A stretch of 64,000 nucleotides of DNA from Phocaeicola intestinalis (lineage in GTDB: Bacteria; Bacteroidota; Bacteroidia; Bacteroidales; Bacteroidaceae). Of the stretch, positions 34,653-42,894 are shown one piece after another. The stretch's first letter is position 1. Each line of letters starts with the position of its first letter. The notes under the pieces are model-generated. The model saw only the letters and a program-made list of their open reading frames with translations. It had not been told where the DNA came from and ran no database searches. Position numbers and translations under genes: made by a program. Location of the stretch: assembly GCF_014837065.1 (NCBI RefSeq), contig NZ_JACSPP010000005.1, forward strand, positions 1-64,000. The letters run 5' to 3'.

Positions 34653-36083
34653 ATGGATATAGAACTAAAACAACAAATTGATAGTTGGACAGAAGCCAAT
34701 AAACACCAGAATGTAATTGATTTCTTAGAAGGAATTTCTCCAGCAAACAGGAATTTTGAAGAAATCGGATTATTGGCACGAGCTTACAACTATAATGGTG
34801 AGTATGAAAAGGCATTAGTATTGCTTGAATCAATTCGAGAAGCAGGTGAGTTGGATACCAACTGGAATTATCGAATGGGTTATGCTCACTATTATCTTGG
34901 CAGGAGTAGGGAAGCATTGTCTTATTTTACAAAAGCCGATGAATTGACACCAGGAGATGAAGATACGATTGATTTTATTCGTCAATGCAATATAGAAATA
35001 CCATTTAAGAGTAGAGTTGACGCTTTTTGGTCATGGTTTTTGCAGAATGAAGCAGAGCTTTCGAGAATGGTCGAAAAACGTAACGAATATGATAGTGATG
35101 TGGTTGTTGGATTTATAGAACAAGGTACTGACCTAATAGCAAAAGACGTTCATTTCAATATAGGTGGCGATTACGAATTTACTTTTTCCATAGAAGATAA
35201 TGAACACCTATTTTATCTCTATCCTTATTTAATATCCCGAATGCCGGAATCGCTGGAAGGCAAATGGCATTTCTTCCCTTATAATCCAGGAATGGATGCT
35301 TCTTTCGAGTTCCGAATGCATGGGATTAAAGTGAATATGGAGGAAGTCTATGTATATGCCAATTATGATGACAAGCAAAATGATTTTGCTGTTTCGTTTT
35401 ATGAAAAAGGTTTATGCTCTTTGCCTGAAGAACAAGGATATGGCACTTTTTGTATTATGATGGAAATAATGTTAGGCGAAGGTCTTGCTTTTAGATATAT
35501 TTCAGATGTTGAACGTGCTGATGAATTGAGAGGCGACATGTTTCCTCTTACAACACTCCGTAAGCATATCACGCAAACATTAAAAGAGCATGGCAAGGAA
35601 GTGTTTGAAAATCCCAAGGATGTTTTTGTTACTTATCAATTGGAGCCGGAAGAAAATGAAGAGTTACGGTATGATGTGGCTATCGGCAGCACCTGTTTTT
35701 CCCATTTGATTTCCCAATATTACGAAAACGACACGACTATCTTTGATAAAATCAATCGGTTTGGAGCGCAAGCTGTATTTCTTGCATTTCCTTATGACAA
35801 TATAAGTGCTGAACAAAGAAAATTAGTTTTAGACTTCCGGTATGCATTGGAGGATAGGATTACGAAAGAAATTCTGAATCCAGAAGGGCTGGGGCTTCTG
35901 CTGGGAGGCGCAATGGGAACTTGTTGTTGCTATATGGACTTTCTGTTGTATGACGTTAATGCCTTTTTAGAAAAGGTCGTGCCTGTATTACGCGAATATC
36001 CGCAATATTCGTTCTACCTTTCTGATTTCCACCAGAATTGTAGGCTAACAAGATTGTCTGATTCAGAAAGAAAAGATTGCTAA
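34653..36083 (+). CDS. TPR-containing large cassette protein
   Basis: 476 residues, the longest cassette product. The N-terminal 110 residues hold two or three tetratricopeptide repeats (IGLLARAYNYNGEYEKALVLLESI, MGYAHYYLGRSREALSYFTKADELTPGD). The following 360 residues form an alpha/beta region with HFNIGGDYEFTFSIE and a cysteine cluster GTCCCYMDF; this part is not recognised. Possible immunity or chaperone-like role. The stop TAA (36081-36083) is the TAA of hairpin L's TAACAA. Confidence 0.72.
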   Translation: MDIELKQQIDSWTEANKHQNVIDFLEGISPANRNFEEIGLLARAYNYNGEYEKALVLLESIREAGELDTNWNYRMGYAHYYLGRSREALSYFTKADELTPGDEDTIDFIRQCNIEIPFKSRVDAFWSWFLQNEAELSRMVEKRNEYDSDVVVGFIEQGTDLIAKDVHFNIGGDYEFTFSIEDNEHLFYLYPYLISRMPESLEGKWHFFPYNPGMDASFEFRMHGIKVNMEEVYVYANYDDKQNDFAVSFYEKGLCSLPEEQGYGTFCIMMEIMLGEGLAFRYISDVERADELRGDMFPLTTLRKHITQTLKEHGKEVFENPKDVFVTYQLEPEENEELRYDVAIGSTCFSHLISQYYENDTTIFDKINRFGAQAVFLAFPYDNISAEQRKLVLDFRYALEDRITKEILNPEGLGLLLGGAMGTCCCYMDFLLYDVNAFLEKVVPVLREYPQYSFYLSDFHQNCRLTRLSDSERKDC

Positions 36084-36128
36084 CAAGTTCGAGATAACTG
36101 CTTAACGCTGTTCCTCACCAAACCATTA
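36080..36128 (+). repeat. Cassette hairpin L (att-like, contains stop codon)
   Basis: CTAACAAGTTCGAG start, inner arms AACTGC / GCTGTT (imperfect) around TTAAC, outer GAG / CTC, end AAACCATTA. The first TAA ends the upstream gene. Confidence 0.85.
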
Positions 36129-36153
36129 TGAACAGTGCTATAGAATAGATAAA

Positions 36154-37230
36154 ATGATACATTTACTATATAAAAAACAAATTGACGGAACTATATATAA
36201 ATCATATACTGTTAATGATGAATATATATTGCTTCTTTTTGAGGAAAGCAACACTTTTACATTGTTTGGGTTAAATAACAAACAATATGAGCTGTTTGAG
36301 ATTGAATCATTTCCGTTTATATCTGATGCCTGTGTATGTGGTTCAACTATCTATTTTGTTGGTGGAAATAATTATATTATTCAGTTTAATATTATCACTA
36401 AAACTTTTCAATCTGTTTTTTTTGAGGAAGATACGCATTATACGGCAATAGCGGTTAATAAAGATAAGCTGATACTTGGTGACACAAATTATTTTTCTTG
36501 CATCGAAAAGTATCATTCTAAAATAGATGTGTGGGATATTACATCAAATAAAAAAATATGTGATTATCCTCTTATGGATGCCGTAAATATCAAACAAATA
36601 ATCTACGATCCAATAAACCAACGTATTTGTGTTTTATGGGTTGATAGTGAAGATTCTGGAGAAATGCTCATCTTTAGTCTGGCTGATAACAAAATAATAG
36701 ATTTAGTGGTACTTTTTGAAGCAAGTACAGCAACGGTTCTATATGATAAATTGATAATAGCCGGAGGTTATCCTCCGCTAAACATCCAAATACATGACTA
36801 TATTACTCTCCGGTATGAAAACGAATTGTGTCTGAATCAAGATTATCCAAAAGATGAATTTGGAAGTCCTTTAGGTAATTCATTTTTTGCAAATATTCTT
36901 CCTGTTGATAAGCATTTGATACTTTATCCATATAGCGGTGGAGATATATTAGAAATAGATATTATCCAAAATACATGCAAAAAAATCTATTCAAGCGAAG
37001 AGACATACATATATATAAGTCTGATAAAAAATAGATTAGTATCTGTCTCAAAGGAAGGATACATAAGTGTTTTTAATTCAGACTATTCTGCTTATCATTC
37101 TAAAACAAATAATCATGAAAATGTTTTTGATTCAGAAATAACAAAGAAGTGGAGTCAATTATATCAGGCAGCAATATATATTATTGAACCTTCTTTAGAA
37201 ATTCCGAATTGTCTAAAAATAGTAACTTAA
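36154..37230 (+). CDS. Beta-propeller-like cassette protein
   Basis: 358 residues made of repeating beta-strand units of about 45 residues, for example YILLLFEESNTFTLFGLNNKQ, TIYFVGGNNYIIQFNIITK, KLILGDTNYF...KIDVWDITSNK and RICVLWVDSEDSGEMLIFSLADNK. The pattern (strand, turn, I-x-V-W/F-D/N-x) suggests a WD40-like propeller, probably a protein-binding module. No signal peptide. Very AT-rich. Flanked by hairpins L and M. Confidence 0.68.
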   Translation: MIHLLYKKQIDGTIYKSYTVNDEYILLLFEESNTFTLFGLNNKQYELFEIESFPFISDACVCGSTIYFVGGNNYIIQFNIITKTFQSVFFEEDTHYTAIAVNKDKLILGDTNYFSCIEKYHSKIDVWDITSNKKICDYPLMDAVNIKQIIYDPINQRICVLWVDSEDSGEMLIFSLADNKIIDLVVLFEASTATVLYDKLIIAGGYPPLNIQIHDYITLRYENELCLNQDYPKDEFGSPLGNSFFANILPVDKHLILYPYSGGDILEIDIIQNTCKKIYSSEETYIYISLIKNRLVSVSKEGYISVFNSDYSAYHSKTNNHENVFDSEITKKWSQLYQAAIYIIEPSLEIPNCLKIVT

Positions 37231-37249
37231 TATACAATGAAATGTGTTC

Positions 37250-37298
37250 ATAACAAGGTCGAGAATACAGCTTAACGCTGTTCCTCACCAAACCATTA
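37250..37298 (+). repeat. Cassette hairpin M (att-like)
   Basis: ATAACAAGGTCGAG start, inner arms ACAGC / GCTGT around TTAAC, outer GAG / CTC, end AAACCATTA. Nearly the same as K and L. Confidence 0.86.
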
Positions 37299-37312
37299 AA
37301 TAGCGTACATAT

Positions 37313-37378
37313 ATGAATAATACAACAAAAGTAAGAATTGTATATAAAAGTAAATTCATTGGTAACAAAGGAAGATAA
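37313..37378 (+). CDS. 21-codon ORF of a minimal cassette
   Basis: MNNTTKVRIVYKSKFIGNKGR, starting 15 bp after hairpin M and ending at the TAA inside hairpin N. Basic, no family. The complete unit from the end of hairpin M to the end of N is about 112 bp. It may be a real micropeptide, a decayed cassette, or a nearly empty one. The ORF's stop position within the hairpin equals that of the ankyrin gene. Confidence 0.4.
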   Translation: MNNTTKVRIVYKSKFIGNKGR

Positions 37379-37410
37379 CCCCAGAACGGGTGTTTTCCAC
37401 CAAACCATTA
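37361..37410 (+). repeat. Cassette hairpin N (att-like)
   Basis: GGTAACAAAGGAAG start, inner AACCCC / GGGTGTT imperfect, outer GGAAG-like arm with TTCC, end AAACCATTA. Contains the stop codon of the 21-codon ORF. Confidence 0.78.
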
Positions 37411-37419
37411 ATCAGTAAA

Positions 37420-38496
37420 ATGAATATGAAGTATTTGAAGAAACTTAGTATATATTTTGTTATCATTCTTGCCATCGTTTTGGTATGTGGCTTCACGGCA
37501 CTTGTAATTAAGGAAGTAGATAAGGGCACATTTTATGACTTAGCCACCTCAGAGGCATTGGCCTTTTGTTTGCAATTGGGGATGGCAGCATTTACTGCCC
37601 TCATTCCATACAGTTTGAGCATCGCAACTTTCTTGAGTTTTTGGGCAATGAACGATGAAAAATGGACAGGCTTTCTCCGAAATTGGGTAATCGGTCTGGT
37701 TCTTGTTTTGCCTCTATCGGCGATGACCTATTACTATGACTGGTTTATACGTCCCCAAACAATGGCTGCATCTGTTGATAAAATAATAGAAATAAAACAG
37801 ACTTATCCCCAATCGTTGGCAGACAAGTTCAGCATCGACCCGGAAGAAATATTGCACAATATACCTATGGTAATGCCCAAAACGAAACTTATAGCCCAAA
37901 CAGATTCTCTTGAAACATCTTTTTTAGCTGATATTGACACGTGCGGACTACTGCTTTCAATGCTACCGGACACTTTGGCATCGAAAGCCTATGACAGCTA
38001 TCAGTTGGAAACAATGGGCGTTGCCTATCAATATGCCGCTCATCCCGCTGCCAGCGAAGACAGTCTGATGTTCATAGCTCATACGGAATTGTACCGACAC
38101 GCCATCACCGCATGGGAAACCTCCACCGAACTGCAACGCCATCAAAAAGAATATTTCGGCAGAACTCTCAACACTATATGTATATACGTCGCGTATATCC
38201 TGTTCGCTTTCTTGGGGTATCTGCTGCGCTACAAACCGATAAAGAATATATTGATGGTATTCGCGGTACTGATTGCCGCCGCTTGGATTTGTCATGAAAT
38301 AGGTTCTATTGTTCAGGAACATGCGAAGAAACTGAACGGGGTGTCCCGTCAAGTCGTGGACGATACTTATAAGGAGATAGAAGGAATAAGAGAAAAGGAA
38401 AGAAATGCTGATAACGATTCGCTGAATTGTTTTCATGACAATTTGGTATATAGAGATAATGGCGAATGCCCTACTCGGGAAAACTGTCATCAATGA
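37420..38496 (+). CDS. Multi-pass membrane protein, last large cassette
   Basis: 358 residues from the ATG at 37420 (a second ATG at 37426). Hydrophobic helices near 8-30, 50-75, 92-112, and 260-300, with a periplasmic or cytoplasmic helical domain of about 140 residues between (IKQTYPQSLADKFSIDPEEI). No family recognised. It begins 9 bp after hairpin N. Its 3' end lies in the different hairpin at 38470-38513, and its stop codon is in the inner stem. Confidence 0.7.
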   Translation: MNMKYLKKLSIYFVIILAIVLVCGFTALVIKEVDKGTFYDLATSEALAFCLQLGMAAFTALIPYSLSIATFLSFWAMNDEKWTGFLRNWVIGLVLVLPLSAMTYYYDWFIRPQTMAASVDKIIEIKQTYPQSLADKFSIDPEEILHNIPMVMPKTKLIAQTDSLETSFLADIDTCGLLLSMLPDTLASKAYDSYQLETMGVAYQYAAHPAASEDSLMFIAHTELYRHAITAWETSTELQRHQKEYFGRTLNTICIYVAYILFAFLGYLLRYKPIKNILMVFAVLIAAAWICHEIGSIVQEHAKKLNGVSRQVVDDTYKEIEGIREKERNADNDSLNCFHDNLVYRDNGECPTRENCHQ

Positions 38497-38513
38497 CACT
38501 TTTTTCGAGTAGG
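38470..38513 (+). repeat. Two-stem hairpin at the right end of the array
   Basis: Outer arms CCTACTCG (38470-38477) and CGAGTAGG (38506-38513), inner arms GTCAT (38486-38490) and ATGAC (38493-38497), all perfect. It has a T-run in the 3' side of the internal loop. Same architecture as the cassette hairpins but without TAACAA/CATTA ends; it could be a terminator or a diverged site. Confidence 0.6.
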
Positions 38514-38615
38514 ATTTATCGTGTTTCTCATTCTGTACTTGCTGGCGTGTTACTGGATATTTGGCTTGGAATCGTAAAACAAGGTGGAAAAAGGATGCAT
38601 CATTATTTATTAAGC

Positions 38616-39143
38616 ATGAGGAAATTATTGGAGAAATATTACAATATCAATTATTACTGCACTTATAGGCTACTGTTCTTCATTTTCAACAGGATGCTAA
38701 ATCCTTTCTATTGGCTAAGCCTCTCGAAATGGAACAACCGCTATATAAACCGATGCATTTCAATTGATAAGCGACAAGAAGCAGCCGGAATGGATAAAGG
38801 TATCAATGGCACCATCTGCATTTGGGCGACCCACACCCCATGCATCATCAGCTTTTGGATGCTCTGCCTTGTCTGCCTTGCCTGCATCAAGATTTTCAAG
38901 GTAGGATTATTGAGCATCTTGGATATGGTTTTTGGAAACATCTTCCTCTGTGTCTTGCTTTTCGCAGTCATCGTGCTGTCCTTGTATTATGCCAATCATA
39001 TATTCCTGTTCAAGCACGACAAGTACAGGAAGTATTTCGCCGAGTTCGATAAAAAGAAAAGGTATCTGCTCTACTACGGCATCTATGTCGTTTCCCTTGT
39101 TGTCCAGTTGGCGACTTTCTATCTGTTGCTTAGTGGGGTGTGA
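38616..39143 (+). CDS. Membrane protein (paralogue of 23935-24459)
   Basis: 175 residues from the ATG at 38616 (MRKLLEKYYNINYYCTYRLLF), chosen by alignment with the paralogue; an in-frame extension to 38466 crosses the hairpin. Four hydrophobic segments and the C-terminal motif KYRKYFAEFDKKKRYLLYYGIYVVSLVVQ. It ends the accessory region just before the AraC-like gene, as its paralogue stands before TetR copy 2. Function unknown. Confidence 0.72.
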   Translation: MRKLLEKYYNINYYCTYRLLFFIFNRMLNPFYWLSLSKWNNRYINRCISIDKRQEAAGMDKGINGTICIWATHTPCIISFWMLCLVCLACIKIFKVGLLSILDMVFGNIFLCVLLFAVIVLSLYYANHIFLFKHDKYRKYFAEFDKKKRYLLYYGIYVVSLVVQLATFYLLLSGV

Positions 39144-39184
39144 AGGGAGAGTCGGAAACAAATGATGGCGACTCCATTCCATGC

Positions 39185-39236
39185 GGCATTTCCGGCGGAA
39201 ATCGGAACAACCGGCACGTGCAGCCGGTTATCTTTG
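39185..39236 (+). promoter_or_regulatory. Promoter and motif of the AraC-like gene
   Basis: A 25-bp motif (39185-39209, starting GGCATTTCCGGCGGAAAT, with the inverted pair ATTTCC / GGAAAT) is followed after 19 nt by the -7 box TATCTTTG (39229-39236). The same motif, with 22 of 25 bases equal and the same spacing to its -7 box, precedes the RteC-like gene. Confidence 0.7.
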
Positions 39237-39268
39237 TGGATTCATCAAACAATAAAAACAGATTTCTT

Positions 39269-40126
39269 ATGCAAACAAATTTCATCGAACTGTTGTCCGC
39301 CACCGCCCCGGCAGGTTTGGAACAGACCATCGCCGCCCTGTGCGGAGAAGTGAAAGGGCTGCTGAAAGCCCGCACCCCGAAGCATTACCTCGCGCTGGAA
39401 CCCTACGCGCGGGACACAAACTTATGCCACCACCTCCTTGACCTGCTGACGGGACTGCCCACGCTGCCGGAGGTGTCGGCTCCCGGATGCCGCCCGCTGC
39501 TGATGCTGCTCGCCCTGTCGGAAGACACGGAGGTGCAGAACCGGCTGCTGCACGGACTGGCAGAGCCTTGGCGGAAAGCCTGCCGCACGCCGGAGATGCT
39601 CTACCTGTGCGACGTGCTGTACCAGACCGGCATCCCCCGCCCCCTGTACAATCTGTGCAACGAGGTGTGCGACTACTTCTTTGTGGAGCGACGCAAGCAG
39701 ATAAGCCGCCAGCCCACACCGCTCACCGAAGCGGAACTGCAACATGCCGAGAAACGGCTGAAGCCCCTGTATGCCGCCGTGTTCCGGCTGAAGGTGAACC
39801 GCTACAGCTACCGCACGAACAGCGTGGAGGAACTGGCGGGGATGCTCTGCATGAGCGCATCGACCTTCCGCGAGAAATTCAGCAAGATATACCGCCAGTC
39901 CGCCAACAAATGGTTGCGGGAGCAACGCATCGGACAGATACGGCGGGACTTGAAATACCACTACGACCGCCCGCTCAGGGAGATAGCCGAGAAGAACGGT
40001 TTCGAGTCCGCCAACCGTTTCTGGGAATTCTGCACGGGACAGATGAAGCAAAGCCCCAGCGAGCTGCACAAGGAGCTGTACGACGAGCTGTGCGAGGAAC
40101 GGCGGAAGTTCTATTTGGGGGAATGA
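39269..40126 (+). CDS. AraC-family transcriptional regulator
   Basis: 285 residues from the ATG at 39269, 33 nt after the -7 box. The C-terminal 90 residues carry the double helix-turn-helix of AraC/XylS proteins: VEELAGMLCMSASTFREKFSKIYRQSANKWLREQRIGQIRRDL, then PLREIAEKNGFESANRFWEFCTGQMKQSPSEL. The N-terminal 180 residues are helical, without a cupin signature. GC-rich like the mob/tra genes. It probably binds the duplicated 25-bp motif and so regulates itself and the RteC-like gene. Confidence 0.88.
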   Translation: MQTNFIELLSATAPAGLEQTIAALCGEVKGLLKARTPKHYLALEPYARDTNLCHHLLDLLTGLPTLPEVSAPGCRPLLMLLALSEDTEVQNRLLHGLAEPWRKACRTPEMLYLCDVLYQTGIPRPLYNLCNEVCDYFFVERRKQISRQPTPLTEAELQHAEKRLKPLYAAVFRLKVNRYSYRTNSVEELAGMLCMSASTFREKFSKIYRQSANKWLREQRIGQIRRDLKYHYDRPLREIAEKNGFESANRFWEFCTGQMKQSPSELHKELYDELCEERRKFYLGE

Positions 40127-40128
40127 CG

Positions 40129-40180
40129 GCATTTCCGGCGAAAAACGGAACTGCCACATCCATGTACACCGCTATTTTTG
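40129..40180 (+). promoter_or_regulatory. Promoter and motif of the rteC-like gene
   Basis: Motif 40129-40153 (GGCATTTCCGGCGAAAAA...) followed after 19 nt by the -7 box TATTTTTG (40173-40180). Geometry equal to that upstream of the AraC-like gene. The gene starts 29 nt further on. Confidence 0.7.
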
Positions 40181-40208
40181 CCGTTCATAACCGATAAAAT
40201 AGTTTCAA

Positions 40209-40820
40209 ATGGATGTATTTTACCTGTGCCCCTACCTGCTTTTACTGGAACAGGGGGATTGCGATACCGAAAGGCTGAATGAGGCAAGCGACGATTTCAT
40301 ACGCCACCTCAGCCATCTGCATGAGGAACACGGCAACCACACCTGCGTGTTCCTCCATCTCCAATACACGAAGTTCCGGCTGACCGTCCTGCGGGAACGC
40401 TACCACAACAACGGGCAGAGCCATCTGGTGTGCTACTGCCATGTGGTGGGAGCTATCATGTATGTGGAAAACACGATGGAACGAATGGAAAAAAGACGGA
40501 CGGGTTCCGGAAACGGAGAAGCCCGTCCGCCCGGCGACGGGCCTCCCGTGCTGTGGACTGACGATGCCATCCATCTTATTGAACTGCTTTATGCCTGCCA
40601 TGAACTGAAGCTGTTCAATGACGGTGAAATCACGCTCAAGCAAGTGGTGGAATATGTGTGCAGCGCACTGGGTGTGGATGTGAAGAACGCATCGAGCTAC
40701 TATGCCCGGATGCGGCGGAGGAAAGGCGACGACCGCACCTATTTCATCGACCGGCTGCGCGAAGCCCTGCTGCGGAAAATGGATACGGACGACGAGAAGC
40801 AATACCGACGGAACAAATAA
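40209..40820 (+). CDS. rteC: RteC-like regulator
   Basis: 203 residues. The C-terminal half matches RteC: VLWTDDAIHLIELLYACHELKLFNDGEITLKQVVEYVCSALGVDVKNASSYYARMRRRKGDDRTYFIDRLREALLRKM, shown here by its pieces W-T-x2-A-x2-LIEL-x-YA and the final R-T-Y-F-x-D-x-L. In CTnDOT, RteC activates the excision operon. Here no rteA/rteB pair is seen beside it; the AraC-like gene takes that place. The 3' end nearly meets mobC, which runs in the opposite direction. Confidence 0.8.
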   Translation: MDVFYLCPYLLLLEQGDCDTERLNEASDDFIRHLSHLHEEHGNHTCVFLHLQYTKFRLTVLRERYHNNGQSHLVCYCHVVGAIMYVENTMERMEKRRTGSGNGEARPPGDGPPVLWTDDAIHLIELLYACHELKLFNDGEITLKQVVEYVCSALGVDVKNASSYYARMRRRKGDDRTYFIDRLREALLRKMDTDDEKQYRRNK

Positions 40821-40822
40821 GC

Positions 40823-42838
40823 CTATGCCTGTTTGTTCAACTCCAGCAGATGCTTCAGGTTCGGGTCGCTCCCGATGCGCTCCAGCTCATCGGCGACAAT
40901 CTGCCGGGCTTCCTCCTTAATGCGGTTGTAGTTCTCCTGCACCATTTCCTTCATGCGGTCGATGCCGTCGGCATCCCTGAAGTCGGTGATGACCGGTATC
41001 TTCCGGTAGGTCTTTTCCTCTTCGGCGATTTTCTTGGCATCGACCACAATCTCACAATGGAAAATCTTCTGCTCGATTTTCTCTCCGAAGTTGTCCGCCA
41101 CCGAACCGACAAACATGCCCTGCGTCAGCGAGGAAATCTTGCTCGGCGGGATAAGGCTGTCCATCTGGGTGGAGATGGAGGTGGACACATCGTTGCGGTT
41201 GATGGAGATGGACTGCCGTTTCTGGAGAATCTTGCCGAAGCGCTCGGAGAGCGTCTTGGCCGTCTCGCCCACCACCTGCCCGGAGAAGATGTTGCCGACG
41301 GTGTTGATGATGACCTTCGCCTCCTTGTCGGTATAGTCGCGGATGAGCTGCGAGAAGTCCTGAAAGCCCAGCAGCACGGCCACCTTGTTGCTACGCGCGG
41401 TGGCGATAAGGTTATCCAGCCCCTTGATGAACACGGTGGGCAGCTCGTCGATGATGATGGAGCTTTTCAGCCTGCCCTTCTTGTTCACCAGTTTGACGAT
41501 GCGCGAGTTGTACAGTCCGAGCGCCGCCCCATAGATGGCCTGCCGGTCAGGGTTGTTGCCGATGCAGAGCACCTTCGGCTCGTCGGGATTGTTGATGTCG
41601 AGGGAGAACTCGTCGGCGGACATCACCCAATAGAGTGCCGGGGAAATCATGCGCGAGAGCGGTATCTTGGCCGAAGCAATCTGCCCCATGAGCTGGTCGG
41701 CAGCCCCGGCGAGCCATGCGTCGAGGAAAGGGCTGAGGTAGTTCTCCAGTTCGGGATAGGAAGACATGATGGGGAAAATCTGCTCGTAGGGCTTGTTCAG
41801 GAACTCGACCGCATGGGGGAAGGTGCAATACTTGCCGTTTTTGTAAATGCGTAAAAACCAAATAATTGCAGCAAATAAGATGGTGGGCGACTCGACGAAG
41901 AAGTCGCCCTGCTTGGCCGCCCAAGTGCGGTTGAGGTTGAGCATGATGTTGTAGGAACTCTCGTAGGCATCGGAGATGTCGGTCATGAACTTCGGGTTGA
42001 GCGGGTTGCAGCGGTGGCTGCGCGAGGGGTCGTCGAAGTTGATGACATAGAACTTCGGCCTGACCTTGTAGCCGTCCAGATGGCGGAGCAGGTGGTTGTA
42101 GGCGATGGTGCTCAAGTCCGGGAACTTGAAGTCGTAAATATAGGTGGCATAACCCTTTTCAATCTGCTGCTTGATATAGGAATTGACCACGGCAAAGGAC
42201 TTGCCGCTGCCCGGCGTACCCAAGACAATGGAGGCGCGGAAAGGGTTCACCACGTTTATCCAGCCGTGCCACATCTTCTTCTTGTACCAGAAACGGGTGG
42301 GCAAATTGACGGAATACTCGTTCTCGATAAGCCGTGTCTCCTGCATGAAAGATTCGTTCTCGTTGTTGAACACATCCTCCATCAAGTTCTGCCGGAGCAG
42401 GCGGGACATCCATACCCCGGCGGCCAAGAGGCAGCCGTAGCCTGCGGATAAGGTGAGCAGATAGAAACCGGTACGCGCCGAAAGGGGCAGCGGCAGGGCA
42501 AGCAGCCACCAATTGAAGAAGAACAGCACGATACCGGCGGCAAGCGCCGCCCAGATATGCGGCCACTTAATCTTTTCCTCTTTCACGCCTTTTGTCCCCA
42601 AGCAGGAGAGCGCGAGGAACACAAGGGCGAACAGCTTTGTCCAAAGAATGGACGAGAACAGCCCGGTCGTCCGCTGGAAATTGAGCAGTATCCTGTCCAC
42701 CACCCCGATGTCGATGTTCCATTCCTTCATCGAGGGGTAGCAGAACCAATATACATTGACTATGACGAACAATACGCTGAGGGCACGCATGAAGTCCATG
42801 ACCTTGGCCAGCCCTCTCAAATCATCTTCCTGTGACAT
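40823..42838 (-). CDS. mobC: Type IV coupling protein MobC/TraG (VirD4-like)
   Basis: 671 residues. Four N-terminal membrane helices (about 15-160), then the ATPase domain with Walker A LGTPGSGKSFAVVN (about 205-215), Walker B SSIIIDELPTVF (about 455) and a conserved LGFQDFSQL. It brings the relaxase-DNA complex to the mating channel at the inner membrane. Downstream of mobB on the - strand, in the standard Bacteroidales order mobA-mobB-mobC. Confidence 0.92.
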   Translation of the reverse strand: MSQEDDLRGLAKVMDFMRALSVLFVIVNVYWFCYPSMKEWNIDIGVVDRILLNFQRTTGLFSSILWTKLFALVFLALSCLGTKGVKEEKIKWPHIWAALAAGIVLFFFNWWLLALPLPLSARTGFYLLTLSAGYGCLLAAGVWMSRLLRQNLMEDVFNNENESFMQETRLIENEYSVNLPTRFWYKKKMWHGWINVVNPFRASIVLGTPGSGKSFAVVNSYIKQQIEKGYATYIYDFKFPDLSTIAYNHLLRHLDGYKVRPKFYVINFDDPSRSHRCNPLNPKFMTDISDAYESSYNIMLNLNRTWAAKQGDFFVESPTILFAAIIWFLRIYKNGKYCTFPHAVEFLNKPYEQIFPIMSSYPELENYLSPFLDAWLAGAADQLMGQIASAKIPLSRMISPALYWVMSADEFSLDINNPDEPKVLCIGNNPDRQAIYGAALGLYNSRIVKLVNKKGRLKSSIIIDELPTVFIKGLDNLIATARSNKVAVLLGFQDFSQLIRDYTDKEAKVIINTVGNIFSGQVVGETAKTLSERFGKILQKRQSISINRNDVSTSISTQMDSLIPPSKISSLTQGMFVGSVADNFGEKIEQKIFHCEIVVDAKKIAEEEKTYRKIPVITDFRDADGIDRMKEMVQENYNRIKEEARQIVADELERIGSDPNLKHLLELNKQA

Positions 42839-42894
42839 AAGTCATCTTGTTTTAACGGTGATTGAAATTCGGTTGAATGTTATCCGGGCTGCAT

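Noticed and set aside
31450..36083. Assigning specific effector partners to the cassette proteins
   Set aside because: The sequence gives no information about cognate toxins; no effector gene is adjacent.
40658..41854. 398-codon rightward ORF over mobC
   Set aside because: Antisense shadow of the coupling protein gene, GC-rich frame without recognisable motifs.
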